A stretch of 64,000 bases of DNA, from the NCBI RefSeq assembly GCF_005298075.1, contig NZ_SZZH01000006.1, positions 124,001 to 188,000 on the forward strand. The letters are read 5' to 3'. The position numbers were made by a program, and so were the translations under genes. This DNA is from Nakamurella flava. GTDB lineage: Bacteria > Actinomycetota > Actinomycetes > Mycobacteriales > Nakamurellaceae. The notes beneath the pieces are model-generated. The model did not search any database and was not told where the DNA came from. It was given only the letters and a program-made list of their open reading frames with translations. Below are positions 21,069 to 33,950 of the stretch, one piece after another (position 1 is the first letter of the stretch; the number at the start of each line of letters is the position of its first letter).

Positions 21069-21688
21069 CGGGACAACCCCGCCCGCACCGCAGCGGTCAC
21101 CGCATCGGACCGGCGAGCCAACTCGTCGACCCCGGCGATCGCCGCGGTCAACTCGGCGACCACCTCGGGATCGGACAGCCCGGCCAGGTTGATCTCCACG
21201 TTGACCCGTCCCGTCGTCGCCGCCGCTCGGGCGGCGTCGGCCGCGGCGGCCACGTCACTGATGACGTTGCGGTTGCCGATGGGGGCCAGCACCTCCGCCA
21301 GCGCGACGATCTCGCCAGCCACCGCGATCACCTGGGCCGGCACCCGACCGGCCCCGGCCAGCGCGTCGGCGATCGCGGCCTTGCGGGCGGCCACTTCGTC
21401 GTCCGTGCTCTTGGGCCGCTCGTACGCCGCCCCCACCGCCCCAAAGGCGTCGACGTCCGCGTCGGCCAGGGCGGCCGCCCGGTCCCACAGCTCGTCGGCC
21501 GCGGCCACGATCGCGGTGATTCGGTCGGCGTGCTCGGCGTACTTGGCCGTGTCGCTGTACCGGCCGACCATGGCCACCAGCGCCGCCGCCTGGGCGGCAT
21601 GCAGCGCGGCGGTCGCCCCGCCGCCGGGCGTGGGGACCCGATCGGCCAGCTGCTTCAGATAGGTGTCGATGGTGTCGTGACGCAGCAC
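21065..21688 (-). CDS. Cyclodeaminase/cyclohydrolase family protein, likely methenyl-THF cyclohydrolase
   Basis: A 207-residue helical protein of the FTCD_C family, which includes formimino-THF cyclodeaminase and the FchA methenyl-THF cyclohydrolase. The N-terminus LKQLADRVPTPGGGATAAL, with the PTPGGG folate-site loop, and ISDVAAAADAARAAA near the C-terminus are diagnostic. GTG 21688 has a GAGGA site; earlier in-frame starts lie in unconserved sequence. There is no histidine-degradation gene nearby, and the stop overlaps the start of a FolD that has lost its cyclohydrolase lysine, so methenyl-THF cyclohydrolase is the best reading. A stand-alone cyclodeaminase cannot be excluded. Confidence 0.82.
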   Translation of the reverse strand: MLRHDTIDTYLKQLADRVPTPGGGATAALHAAQAAALVAMVGRYSDTAKYAEHADRITAIVAAADELWDRAAALADADVDAFGAVGAAYERPKSTDDEVAARKAAIADALAGAGRVPAQVIAVAGEIVALAEVLAPIGNRNVISDVAAAADAARAAATTGRVNVEINLAGLSDPEVVAELTAAIAGVDELARRSDAVTAAVRAGLSR

Positions 21689-21772
21689 GGAGAGTCCTCG
21701 CAGGGGTGCGGACGGCGGTCGGCGGATCGGCACGGGGGTCGAGCAGTTCGACCGGGGCATCGACTCAGGACA

Positions 21773-21805
21773 ACATGCCGTCACGAGAACGTCGAGACGG
21801 CATGT
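21773..21805 (-). other. Hairpin between dimethylglycine oxidase and cyclohydrolase genes
   Basis: ACATGCCGTC and GACGGCATGT form a perfect 10-bp stem with a 13-base loop in the 218-base gap. It may attenuate or process the transcript ahead of the last two genes. Confidence 0.5.
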
Positions 21806-21835
21806 CGGCCCCAGTCGACAAGAAGCAACGAGCGC

Positions 21836-21866
21836 GGCGCCGGAACAGCAGGAAGGGTCCGGCACC
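21836..21866 (-). terminator. Terminator-like hairpin after dimethylglycine oxidase
   Basis: GGCGCCGGA and TCCGGCACC pair at eight of nine positions over a 13-base loop, 40 bases past the dimethylglycine oxidase stop. No T run follows, so read-through to the folate genes is possible. Confidence 0.5.
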
Positions 21867-21906
21867 GCGCTCGGTCGCGGCGGGGAACGGCGGAGCGAGC
21901 GGAGGA

Positions 21907-25011
<3,105 letters not shown>

Positions 25012-25019
<8 letters not shown>

Positions 25020-27906
25020 CGCGACGGGCTCCTTCGGGATCGACCAGGACCGAACCGGTGACCTCGACCGGGATCAGTGCGCCGTTGACGGGGACGTGCA
25101 GGGTCTCGCCGATGCGGGCCTGGCCACCCTTGACCAGGGCCAGGGCAAACGGCCGCTCCAGCTCGGCGCTGCGGTAGCTGGACGTGACGTGGCCGAGCAT
25201 CGGGACCGGCGGCGGGGGCAGCTCGCCGTCGATACAGAAGTCGACGATCTGCGAGCCCTCTGGCAGCAGGGTGGTGCGGTCGATCGGCAGCAGGCCGACG
25301 AGCTGCTTGCGCGTCGGATCCTGGTTGGCCGGCCGGGAGAACGACCGCTTGCCGATGAAGTCGACCTTCTTCTTGGAGACCGCCCAGCCCAGGCCCAGGT
25401 CGTGCGGGCTGACGGTGCCGTCGGTGTCCTGACCGATGATCGGGTAACCCTTCTCGGCCCGCAGCACGTGCATGGTCTCGGTGCCGTACGGGGTGATGCC
25501 GTACCGCTGTCCGGCGGCGATGAGCCGCTCCCAGACCGACAGCGCGTACCAGGGGCTGACGTAGACCTCGAAGGCCAGCTCACCGGAGAAGCTGATCCGG
25601 CCGAGCATGACGGGGACGCCGTCGAGGGTGGTGTGCCGGATGGCCATGAACGGGAACACCTCGTTGCTCACATCGACGTCAGCGAAGACGTCGGCGATGA
25701 GCTGACGGGACTTCGGCCCGACGACGGGGAAGGTCGCGTACTGCTCGGTGGCCGAGGCCAGCCAGACCTTCAGGTGCGGCCACTCGGTCTGCAGCCACTC
25801 CTCCATCCAGTCCAGGATTCTCGCCGCGCCTCCGGTGGTGGTGAGGACCAGGAAACGGTCGTCGGCCAGCCGCAGCACGGTGCCGTCGTCGATGACCATG
25901 CCGTCGGCCCCGCACATCACGCCGTAGCGGACCATGCCGACCTTCAGCGTGCTCATCATGTTGGTGTAGATGAGATCGAGGAACTGGCCGGCGTCCTCGC
26001 CCTGGACGTCGATCTTGCCCAGAGTGGAGCCGTCGAGCATGCCGACCCCGGTGCGGACGGCGGCGCACTCGCGCAGCACCGCGGTCTCCATGTCCTCCGC
26101 CCCGCCGTCGGCGGTGGGCCGCGGGTAGTGGCGGGGCCGCTTCCACATGCCGACGTCCTCGAAGACGGCGCCGGCGGCGACGTGCCAGTCGTGGACGGCG
26201 GTGACCCGCTCGGGGTCGAACAGCCGGCCGCGGTCCCGACCGGCCAGCGTCGCGAACGACACCGGCGTGTACGGCGGGCGGAACGTGGTGGTCCCGGTAT
26301 CGCCGACGGGCATGCCGAGCATCCCGGCGACGATGCCGCTGGTGATGATCCCGGACGTCTTGCCCTGGTCGTGGGCGGTGCCGATGGTCGTGTAGCGCTT
26401 GATGTGCTCGATGGACGTCAGGCCGGCGCCGATCGCGGTGGCGATGTCGTGGACGGTGGCGTCCCGCTGCAGGTCGACGAACTCGGTGGTGGCGAGCTTC
26501 GGGTCGGTGGTCGACGAACGCCACAGCACGACCGGCGCGGTGGGCGCCTCGACCGCAGCGGTCGCCGGGACGAGACCCTCGGCAGCGGCGACACTGTCGG
26601 TGGCGACACCGGCATCGGCCAGGGCGGCCAGCGCGGCCTGGTGGCCGCCGAGCAGGCTGCCGGCCAGGGTGAACGCGCCCGCGGCGGTGCCGGCGACCCG
26701 CAGGCCGTCGAGCTCCTCGCCGGGCAGGAACGCGCCGAGGGCGTCGTCGTAGGCGAGCTTGCCGCGACGCTGGCTGAACAGATGCACGGCCGGGTTCCAG
26801 CCGCCGCTGACCAGCAGGGTGTCGGTGGCGATCTCCTCGCCGGAGTCCAGCACGACATCGGTGATGCGGACGGTGCCGCGGGTGCCGACGACGGTGGCGC
26901 CATTGCGGACGTCGATGCCCAGGTCGGTCAGCTCGGCCTGGCGGCGCGAGCCCTCCGGCCGGGCGTCGATGAGGGCAGTGATGGTGACACCCGCGCGGTG
27001 CAGGTCGATCGCCGCGTCGTAGGCGGTGTCGTTGGTGGTGAAGACGACGGCGGTGCGGCCGGGCAGCACGCCCCACCGGTGCAGGTAGGTGCGGGCCGAC
27101 CCGGCGAGCAGGATGCCGGGGCGGTCGTCGTCGGCGAAGATCACCGGACGCTCATGGGCGCCGGTGGCGACGACGATCGACGCGGCCCGCAACCGCCAGA
27201 CCCGTTGCCGGGAAACGCCTTCCGCGCCGACGCCACCGAGGTGGTCGGTGCGCCGCTCGACGGCCAGCACGAAACCGTCGTCGTAGGCGCCGAACGCGGT
27301 GGTGCGCTGCAGGTGCAGCGCCTCCGGGTAGGTGGCCAGCTCGGCGACGGCCGCGGCGACCCACTGCAGGGCCGGGGCGCCGTCGATCTCCTCCGTGGTG
27401 CCGAGCAGCGAACCGCCGGCCTCCGACTGCTCGTCGACCAGGGCCACCCGGGCGCCGGCGCGGGCCGCGGTCAGCGCGGCGGTCAGGCCGGCCGGGCCGG
27501 CCCCGACGACGAGGACGTCGACGTGGTGGTGGACCGAGTCGTACCGGGCCGGGTCCGGCTCGGTGGACAGCCGGCCCTGGCCGGGGACGCCGTGACCGAC
27601 CAGGCCGTCGAACAGCTCGACGGTGGTGGCCAGCAGCATCGGATCCGGGAAGGGGTGCTCGATCTGCACCAGCCCGCAGGGATCCTCGGCCCAGGCGGCC
27701 GAGATGCCGCGCGGGCGGCCGATCTTGATGCTGGTGGTGATGGCGTGGCGGCCGTTGGCCAGCAGCGCGGAGGCCAGCGTGTCGCCGGGGTGCCCGGTCA
27801 GCTCCTCACCGTTGAAGGTGAAGGCCAGCGTGCGGGAGCGGTCGATGCGGCCGCCGTCGGCGGTGCGGAACGGGGCGGAGACGGCGGTCTCGGGGCTCTG
27901 CGTCAT
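25012..27906 (-). CDS. soxA: Sarcosine oxidase alpha subunit
   Basis: A 964-residue alpha subunit. An N-terminal 2Fe-2S-like domain (FTFNGEELTGHPGDTLASALLANG) is followed by an NAD-binding Rossmann domain (VLVVGAGPAGLTAALTAA) and a C-terminal folate-binding aminomethyltransferase domain (VGMLDGSTLGKIDVQG, FSGELAFEVYVS, EKGYPIIGQDTDGT). The complex oxidises sarcosine to glycine with H2O2 and 5,10-methylene-THF. ATG 27906 overlaps the soxD stop as ATGA. Length and domain order are normal for the TSOX family. Confidence 0.96.
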
Positions 27907-28181
27907 GAGTTCACCGGCTGGGGCTCGTCGGGGCGGTAGACCGCCTCGAAGCGGTAGGTGGCGGTGTCGCGGATGGCGTTGAACCAGCGCCGGCAGCCGT
28001 GGCTGTGGCTCCAGCGCTCGGCGAACCGGCCCTTGGGGTTGTCACGGAAGAAGAGGTAGCGGGCCCATTCCTCGTCGGACAGCGCGGCCGGTTCGGCCGG
28101 GTACTCGACGTGGGCCTGGCCGCCGTAGTGGAATTCGGTCTCCTCCCGGGGACCGCACCACGGGCACTTGATGAGTTGCAT
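27903..28181 (-). CDS. soxD: Sarcosine oxidase delta subunit
   Basis: A 92-residue zinc-binding subunit. CPWCG at residues 6-10 and the later HSHGCRRWF provide the Cys/His zinc ligands seen in the SoxD family; ARYLFFRDNPKG and RWFNAIRDT are the other conserved blocks. ATG 28181 has a CAGGAG site. It lies 39 bases after soxB and overlaps soxA by four. Confidence 0.95.
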   Translation of the reverse strand: MQLIKCPWCGPREETEFHYGGQAHVEYPAEPAALSDEEWARYLFFRDNPKGRFAERWSHSHGCRRWFNAIRDTATYRFEAVYRPDEPQPVNS

Positions 28182-28220
28182 CGTGCTGACTCCTGAATTC
28201 GCCTGGGGTGGGGGGAGGGC

Positions 28221-29477
28221 TCAGTGCGCGACGCCGGCGGCACCGTGCTCGTCGACGAGCACCCCGCTGACGAACCGCTCGATGCCGAAGGGCTCCACCA
28301 GATCGTGGGGCTCCTGCTTGGCCAGGGTCTGGGCCAGGCACCAGCCGATGCCCGGGGTGACCTTGAAACCGCCGGTCCCCCAGCCACAGTTGACGAAGAG
28401 GTTCTCGTAGCCGACCCGGCCGACGATGGGCGAGGCGTCCGGGGTGGTGTCGACGATCCCGCCCCAGGTGCGCAGCAGGTGGGCGCGGGCGAACACCGGG
28501 AAGAGCTCGACGGCGGCGGCCATCTGACGCTCGATGATGTGGAACGCGCCGCGCTGGCCGTAGCCGTTGTAGGCGTCCACGCCGGCGCCCATGACCAGCT
28601 CGCCCTTGTGGGCCTGCGAGACGTAGACGTGCACGGCGTTGGACATGACGACCGTCGGGTGCACGGGCTCGAGCAGCTCGGAGACCAGGGCCTGCAGCGG
28701 GTGCGACTGCAGCGGCAGCTTGATGCCCAGCTGGTCGGTCAGGGTGGAGGTGTGGCCGGCCGCGGCCAGCAGCACCTGCCCGGCGCCGATGGTGCCCTGG
28801 CTGGTGCGGACCGCGGTGACGCGGTCGCCGTCGGTCTCGAAGCCCTGGACCTCGCAGTTCTGGATGAGGTCGATACCGGCGTCGCTGGCCCGGCGGGCGA
28901 AGCCCCAGGCCACGTAGTCGTGCTTGGCGATGCCGCCGCGCGGCTGGTACGTCGCGCCGAGCACCGGGTAGCGGATGTCGTCGGAGATGTTGACGATCGG
29001 GCAGAGCTTCTTGACGTCCTCGGGCCCGACGAACTCGGCGTCGATCCCGTTGAGCCGGTTGGCCTCGACCCGCCGCACGCTGTCCCGCACGTCCTGCAGG
29101 GTGTGGGCGAGGTTGAGCACGCCGCGCTGGCTGAACAGGATCGGGTAGCCGAGGTCCTGATCGAGGGTCTCCCACAGCTTCAGGGAGTGCTCGTAGATGG
29201 CCGCGCTCTCGTCCCACAGGTAGTTGGACCGGATGAGCGTGGTGTTGCGGGCCATGTTGCCGCCGGCCAGCCACCCCTTCTCCAGCACCGCGACATCGGT
29301 GATGCCGTGGTTGCGGGCCAGGTAGTGGGCGGTGGCCAGGCCGTGCCCGCCGCCGCCGACGATGACGATCTCGTACGACTTCTTCGGCTCCGGGTTCCGC
29401 CAGAGGAAGTCGGGGTGCTCGGGCAGGTCCGCGCCGGGGGTGTGCGGCGGGGTGGCGTCCAGGTACTGGGTCGACAT
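28221..29477 (-). CDS. soxB: Sarcosine oxidase beta subunit
   Basis: A 418-residue DAO-family flavoprotein that holds the sarcosine-oxidising [21 protein letters not shown] at residue 37 is the dinucleotide motif; H186 in [15 protein letters not shown] is placed like the FMN-linking histidine of known beta subunits, and the [14 protein letters not shown] segment is the typical C-terminal flavin loop. ATG 29477 shares its A with the glyA stop (TGATG), so it is preferred over the GTG one codon earlier. It is the second gene of the glyA-sox unit. Confidence 0.96.
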   Translation of the reverse strand: MSTQYLDATPPHTPGADLPEHPDFLWRNPEPKKSYEIVIVGGGGHGLATAHYLARNHGITDVAVLEKGWLAGGNMARNTTLIRSNYLWDESAAIYEHSLKLWETLDQDLGYPILFSQRGVLNLAHTLQDVRDSVRRVEANRLNGIDAEFVGPEDVKKLCPIVNISDDIRYPVLGATYQPRGGIAKHDYVAWGFARRASDAGIDLIQNCEVQGFETDGDRVTAVRTSQGTIGAGQVLLAAAGHTSTLTDQLGIKLPLQSHPLQALVSELLEPVHPTVVMSNAVHVYVSQAHKGELVMGAGVDAYNGYGQRGAFHIIERQMAAAVELFPVFARAHLLRTWGGIVDTTPDASPIVGRVGYENLFVNCGWGTGGFKVTPGIGWCLAQTLAKQEPHDLVEPFGIERFVSGVLVDEHGAAGVAH

Positions 29478-30790
29478 CACACGTCCTCGGAGAGGTTCGG
29501 GTACAGCGGGCGGCTGGCGGCCAGGCGGGCGACCCGCTCGCGCAGGCGGTCGAGCTGGGCGTCGTCGAGCACGGGGTGCAGGGCGGCGGCGATGATGTCG
29601 GCGACCTCGGCGAAATCGTCCTCGTCGAAGCCGCGGGCGGCCAGCGCCGGGGTGCCGATGCGGACGCCGGAGGAGATCATCGGCGGGCGCGGGTCGAACG
29701 GCACGGCGTTGCGGTTCACGGTGATGCCGATGGCGTGCAGCCGGTCCTCGGCCTGCTTGCCGTCGAGCTCGGAGTCACGCAGGTCGACGAGCACCAGGTG
29801 GACCTCGGTGCCGCCGGAGACGACGTTGATGCCGGCGGCGCGGGCGTCGTCGGCCAGCAGCCGGTTGGCCAGCAGCCGGGCGCCGGCCAGCGTGCGCTCC
29901 TGGCGCTCGCGGAACTCGGGCTCGGCGGCCAGCTTGAACGCCACGGCCTTGGCCGCGATGACATGCTCGAGCGGCCCGCCCTGCTGGCCGGGGAAGACCG
30001 AGGAGTTGAACTTCTTGGCGAGATCCTTGGTGGCCAGGATGATCCCGCCGCGCGGGCCGCCCAGCGTCTTGTGCGTGGTCGAGGTGACGACGTGCGCGTG
30101 CGGCACCGGGGACGGGTGCAGACCGGCGGCGACGAGGCCGGCGAAGTGGGCCATGTCGACCATCAGGTAGGCCCCGACGGAGTCGGCGATGCGGCGGAAC
30201 TCGGCGAAGTCCAGCTGCCGCGGGTAGGCCGACCAGCCGGCGACGATGAGCTGCGGCTTGTGCTCCTGCGCGAGGCGCTCGACCTCAGCCATGTCGACCC
30301 GGTGGTCGTCGGCGCCGACGTGGTAGGCGACCGCGTTGTAGAGCTGGCCGGAGAAGTTCAGCCGCATGCCGTGGGTGAGGTGGCCGCCGTGGGCCAGGTC
30401 CAGGCCGAGGATGGTGTCGCCCGGCTTGAGCAGCGCGGACATGGCGGCGGCGTTGGCCTGCGCACCGGAGTGCGGCTGGACGTTGGCGTATTCGGCGCCG
30501 AACAGATCCTTGATGCGGTCGATCGCGAGCTGCTCGATGACGTCGACGTGCTCGCAGCCGCCGTAGTAGCGGCGGCCGGGGTAACCCTCGGCGTACTTGT
30601 TGGTCAGCACGCTGCCCTGGGCCTGCATGACGGCCAGCGGCGCGAAGTTCTCGCTGGCGATCATCTCCAGCGTCGACTGCTGCCGGTCGAGCTCGGCGTT
30701 GATCGCCGCGAACACGGCCGGGTCGGTCTCGGCCAGTTCCCGGGTGAGCACCGAATCCGTCACCGGTCGTTCGTCGAGCTCGATCGCCAT
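29477..30790 (-). CDS. glyA: Serine hydroxymethyltransferase
   Basis: A 437-residue PLP enzyme joining glycine and 5,10-methylene-THF to serine in this direction. The PLP lysine motif [13 protein letters not shown], the GGHLTHG loop and [15 protein letters not shown] are all intact. ATG 30790 has an AGGGAG site. It heads the unit glyA-soxBDAG-dimethylglycine oxidase and the folate genes, which directly uses both products of sarcosine oxidation (glycine and methylene-THF). A 19-bp site shared with the sdaA-gntR region lies 34 bases upstream, so it is probably under the GntR regulator at 15026. A housekeeping glyA probably exists elsewhere. Confidence 0.97.
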   Translation of the reverse strand: MAIELDERPVTDSVLTRELAETDPAVFAAINAELDRQQSTLEMIASENFAPLAVMQAQGSVLTNKYAEGYPGRRYYGGCEHVDVIEQLAIDRIKDLFGAEYANVQPHSGAQANAAAMSALLKPGDTILGLDLAHGGHLTHGMRLNFSGQLYNAVAYHVGADDHRVDMAEVERLAQEHKPQLIVAGWSAYPRQLDFAEFRRIADSVGAYLMVDMAHFAGLVAAGLHPSPVPHAHVVTSTTHKTLGGPRGGIILATKDLAKKFNSSVFPGQQGGPLEHVIAAKAVAFKLAAEPEFRERQERTLAGARLLANRLLADDARAAGINVVSGGTEVHLVLVDLRDSELDGKQAEDRLHAIGITVNRNAVPFDPRPPMISSGVRIGTPALAARGFDEDDFAEVADIIAAALHPVLDDAQLDRLRERVARLAASRPLYPNLSEDV

Positions 30791-30823
30791 GAAGGTCTCC
30801 CTGTTCGTGCTGTCGTCGGGGAC

Positions 30824-30842
30824 TGGTATATCACTGATACGG
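30824..30842 (-). promoter_or_regulatory. Probable GntR operator between glyA and the metF-like gene
   Basis: TGGTATATCACTGATACGG matches the 15000-15018 site at 15 of 19 positions and lies in the same layout, between a leftward catabolic gene and a rightward leaderless gene. TGGTATATCA is a near-palindrome of the FCD-GntR type. Confidence 0.65.
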
Positions 30843-30847
30843 CAGTC

Positions 30848-30853
30848 TACGAT
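30848..30853 (+). promoter_or_regulatory. -10 box of leaderless metF-like promoter
   Basis: TACGAT sits six bases before ATG 30860 and six bases right of the GntR-type site. Same box and spacing as ahead of tetR at 5574. Confidence 0.55.
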
Positions 30854-30859
30854 CGGCTG

Positions 30860-31768
30860 ATGAAGACCGTCAAGGCATTCACGCAGGGTTTACCGGACGC
30901 CGGTGCCGCACCGATCGTGCCGGCCGCGACAATCAGCGCGAACCCGCTGGTCACGGCCCTGCGGAACGCGTCGTACGAGGTGCTGCCGTTCCGCGGCACG
31001 GCCGACGCGGTCATCGCCTGCGTCCCGCGTGACCTACCCGTCAGCATCACCATGACGGCCAGCAAGGGCATCGACGCGACCGTCGAACTCGCCGTGACCC
31101 TGGCCAGCGCGGGCTACACCGTCACTCCGCACCTGGCCGCCCGCATGTTCGAGGACGCCGACCAGGTGTCACGAACGGTCGACCGTCTGATCGCCGCCCG
31201 AGCCACCGGCGCCTTCGTCGTCGCCGGGGACCTGCCCACGGCGCGTGGACCGTTCGCCGACTCGGTCAGCCTTATCGAGCACCTGGACGGGCTGGGCCGC
31301 CCCTTCGCGCGGATCGGCGTCGGCGGATACCCGGAGGGACACGCCCGCATCGAACAGGCGGCCATCGACACCGCCCTGCAGGCCAAGGCCGCGCACGCCA
31401 CCGAGGTCGTCACCCAGCTCTGCTTCACCCCGGGCACCGTCGTCGACTGGGCCCGCGAGGTACACGCCGACGGCCTGACCGCCCCGATCCGCGTCGGGCT
31501 GCCCGGGGCCGTCACCCGACAGAAGCTCGTCCGCATCTCCGCCGGCCTGGGCCTCGGCCAGTCGGCCCGCTTCCTGTCCAAACAACAGAACCTGCTCTGG
31601 CGGTTCCTGTTGCCCGGCGGCTACCGGCCGGACCGGCTGATCCGCGGGCTCGCACCGCACCTCGGAACCGACGGCCACGGCCTGAGCGGATTCCACTTCT
31701 TCACGTTCAACGAAATAGCCCGCACCGAATTGTGGCGGGCCGCCTGGTTGCGCCGCGTGGAAGGCTGA
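30860..31768 (+). CDS. Methylenetetrahydrofolate reductase family protein
   Basis: A 302-residue TIM-barrel protein of the MetF family, which reduces 5,10-methylene-THF to 5-methyl-[59 protein letters not shown] and VTQLCFTPG follow the family's strand-loop pattern. The sequence differs from standard MetF and resembles the variants that sit in sarcosine/dimethylglycine loci, so the exact electron donor is open. The leaderless ATG 30860 is divergent from glyA across a probable GntR site. It would give the cell a route from surplus methylene-THF to methionine methyl groups. Confidence 0.82.
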   Translation: MKTVKAFTQGLPDAGAAPIVPAATISANPLVTALRNASYEVLPFRGTADAVIACVPRDLPVSITMTASKGIDATVELAVTLASAGYTVTPHLAARMFEDADQVSRTVDRLIAARATGAFVVAGDLPTARGPFADSVSLIEHLDGLGRPFARIGVGGYPEGHARIEQAAIDTALQAKAAHATEVVTQLCFTPGTVVDWAREVHADGLTAPIRVGLPGAVTRQKLVRISAGLGLGQSARFLSKQQNLLWRFLLPGGYRPDRLIRGLAPHLGTDGHGLSGFHFFTFNEIARTELWRAAWLRRVEG

Positions 31769-32105
31769 GGAAACCTCGCCCACCACGCGCTCTTGACGAC
31801 CTGTTGCGGATGCTGCACTCTTTGCGTGATGCGAAACACAATGCGCATGACGCAACGCGGCCGTAACCCACGGACTGCGTTCGCCGCTCACAATCAGTGC
31901 GCAGTGTTCCCGAGCCGGGAGAGTTAGCCGCCCTCCTCCACTCTCGGCCGAGACCGCTGCTGAAACGCCCGCGTTCGCCTGCCTCGCCCGGTGGGTCGAC
32001 GCCGCCGCCGCCGATCGCCGGCCGCGACTCTCGCAGCACCGGATCCCGGGCTCCGCCGAAGCCCGCCATCCGGCCCCCGTTCCCCATTCCCAAGGGAGGC
32101 CAAGA
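31769..32105. other. Long 5' region of the choline transporter operon
   Basis: It holds the TTGACG promoter and 34-bp operator (31793-31855) and then about 250 bases of leader. A two-part hairpin at 32040-32074 (CCGGAT/ATCCGG outside GGGCT/AGCCC) ends 20 bases before the GGGAGG ribosome site. I checked for a glycine riboswitch because of the context and did not find the conserved core in the right order. Confidence 0.5.
31793..31855 (+). promoter_or_regulatory. Promoter and 34-bp inverted-repeat operator of the choline transporter operon
   Basis: TTGACG (31793-31798), 17 bases, then CACTCT (31816-31821). Directly after it, TTGCGTGATGCG (31822-31833) and CGCATGACGCAA (31844-31855) form an inverted repeat matching at 11 of 12 positions. 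The same promoter and the same 34-bp TTGCG...CGCAA frame precede the Rieske operon at 40599-40660. Confidence 0.65.
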
Positions 32106-33950
32106 ATGGCCACACACATCGATGAACCGGCAGCGCCGGTCGACGACGAGGCGAGCCAGCGGTATCCGCTCGACAAGATCGTGTTCGGGGTGTCCGCCGT
32201 TCTGGTGGTCGCCCTGCTGATCTGGGGCATCGTCGCCACCGGCGCCCTGGACTCGGTCGCCACCGCCGTCCTCGGCGGCGTCATCACGGCCGGTGGCTGG
32301 GGTTTCGTCCTCGCCGCCAGCGCCTTCGTGGTCTTCGCCCTGTGGTTGGCCATCAGCAAGTACGGCCGCATCCCCCTGGGCCGCGACGACGAGGGGCCCG
32401 AGTTCAAGACCGTGTCCTGGGTCGCCATGATGTTCAGCGCCGGCATGGGCATCGGCCTGATGTTCTACGGCGTGGGTGAGCCGCTGTCGCACTTCGCGTC
32501 GCCGCCCCCCGGCACCGTCGACGCGCTGAGCGACCAGGCGGTCGACACGGCCATGGCCACCACGCTGTTCCACTGGACCCTGCACCCGTGGGCCATCTAC
32601 GCCGTCGTCGGTCTGGCCATCGCCTACAGCACCTTCCGCAAGGGTCGCCGCCAGCTCATCAGCGCCTCCTTCACGCCCCTGCTGGGCAAGCGCGGCAGCG
32701 AGGGCGGCTTCGGCCGGGCCATCGACATCCTCGCCATTTTCGCCACCCTCTTCGGCTCGGCCGCCTCGCTCGGCCTGGGCGCCCTGCAGATCGGCGGCGG
32801 CCTGGTCGCCGGCGGGTTCATGGAATCCGTGGGCACCAACCTGCTGGTCGTGATCATCGTCGTCCTGACGATCTGCTTCATCGCCTCCGCGGTCTCCGGT
32901 GTCTCCAAGGGCATCCAGTGGCTGTCCAACATCAACATGGTGCTGGCGGGCGTCCTGGCCCTGGTCGTCTTCGTCGGCGGCCCGACCATCGTCATCCTCA
33001 ACCTGATCCCCAAGATGATCGGCGACTACTTCGGCCAGCTGACCGAGATGGCCTCCCGGACCGCCGCCACCGGCGGCGAGGCCATGGAGACCTGGCTGTC
33101 CGGATGGACGATCTTCTACTGGGCGTGGTGGATCTCGTGGACGCCGTTCGTCGGCATGTTCATCGCCCGCATCAGCCGGGGTCGCACCATCCGCGGTTTC
33201 GTGGCCGGCGTCATCCTGATCCCCAGCTCCGTCAGCCTGCTCTGGTTCGCCGTCTTCGGTGGCGCCGCCATCCACGCCCAGCAGACCGGCACCGACCTGG
33301 CCAGCCAGCCGCTCGCCGGTCAGCTCTTCGGTCTGCTCGACACCCTGCCCCTGGGCGCGATTCTCGGTGTCATCGCCATGCTCCTGGTCGCGATCTTCTT
33401 CGTCTCCGGGGCCGACGCCGCGTCGATCGTCATGGGCACGCTGTCGCAGCGGGGCACCATCCACCCCGACAAGAAGGTCGTCATCTTCTGGGGCGCGGCC
33501 ATGGGGGCCATCGCGGCCGTCATGTTGATGGTGGGCGGCAGTGATGCGCTCTCCGGCATCCAGAACATCACCATCATCATGGCGGCGCCGTTCCTGCTCG
33601 TCATGATCGTGATGTGCGTGGCCCTGATGAAGGACCTGCGCTCCGACCCGCTGGTCCAGCGGGGCAGAAAGGTGGAGATCGCCATCGAGCAGGCCGTCGA
33701 GTACGGCACCAAGACGCACGGCGAGCACTTCTTCTTCAACATCAAGCCCGACGAGACGATCGACCCCAACGCCGGTCTCACCGTCGACCACGTCAAGGCG
33801 CACGACCCGGGCGTGCCGTACGCCAACGGCAGCCTGGACCCGCACCACGACGGCGCGGACCGCGACGTGACGACGTCGTCGTCGAACGGCAACGGCTATG
33901 CCGAGGGCCAGCGCTCCACCGTGACGGCCTCGGCCGAGCGGGGCCGATGA
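32106..33950 (+). CDS. betT: BCCT-family choline/glycine betaine transporter
   Basis: A 614-residue transporter of the betaine-choline-carnitine family, with twelve helices starting near residue 24 (DKIVFGVSAVLVVALLIWG). GMGIGLMFYGVGEPLSHF is the family's helix 3 motif, and TLFHWTLHPWAIYAVVGL and FYWAWWISWTPFVGMFIA supply the aromatic substrate box. The C-terminal cytoplasmic tail is about 110 residues, hydrophilic, and could sense osmotic state. ATG 32106 has a GGGAGG site. It overlaps the aldehyde dehydrogenase gene as ATGA. Choline is the likely substrate because choline oxidase lies in the same operon; betaine is possible. Confidence 0.92.
   Translation: MATHIDEPAAPVDDEASQRYPLDKIVFGVSAVLVVALLIWGIVATGALDSVATAVLGGVITAGGWGFVLAASAFVVFALWLAISKYGRIPLGRDDEGPEFKTVSWVAMMFSAGMGIGLMFYGVGEPLSHFASPPPGTVDALSDQAVDTAMATTLFHWTLHPWAIYAVVGLAIAYSTFRKGRRQLISASFTPLLGKRGSEGGFGRAIDILAIFATLFGSAASLGLGALQIGGGLVAGGFMESVGTNLLVVIIVVLTICFIASAVSGVSKGIQWLSNINMVLAGVLALVVFVGGPTIVILNLIPKMIGDYFGQLTEMASRTAATGGEAMETWLSGWTIFYWAWWISWTPFVGMFIARISRGRTIRGFVAGVILIPSSVSLLWFAVFGGAAIHAQQTGTDLASQPLAGQLFGLLDTLPLGAILGVIAMLLVAIFFVSGADAASIVMGTLSQRGTIHPDKKVVIFWGAAMGAIAAVMLMVGGSDALSGIQNITIIMAAPFLLVMIVMCVALMKDLRSDPLVQRGRKVEIAIEQAVEYGTKTHGEHFFFNIKPDETIDPNAGLTVDHVKAHDPGVPYANGSLDPHHDGADRDVTTSSSNGNGYAEGQRSTVTASAERGR

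Noticed and set aside
31881-32105. Possible glycine riboswitch ahead of the choline transporter
   Set aside because: GGGAGAG and CGCCGAAG occur, but over 100 bases apart and without the conserved third helix and spacing of the glycine aptamer.
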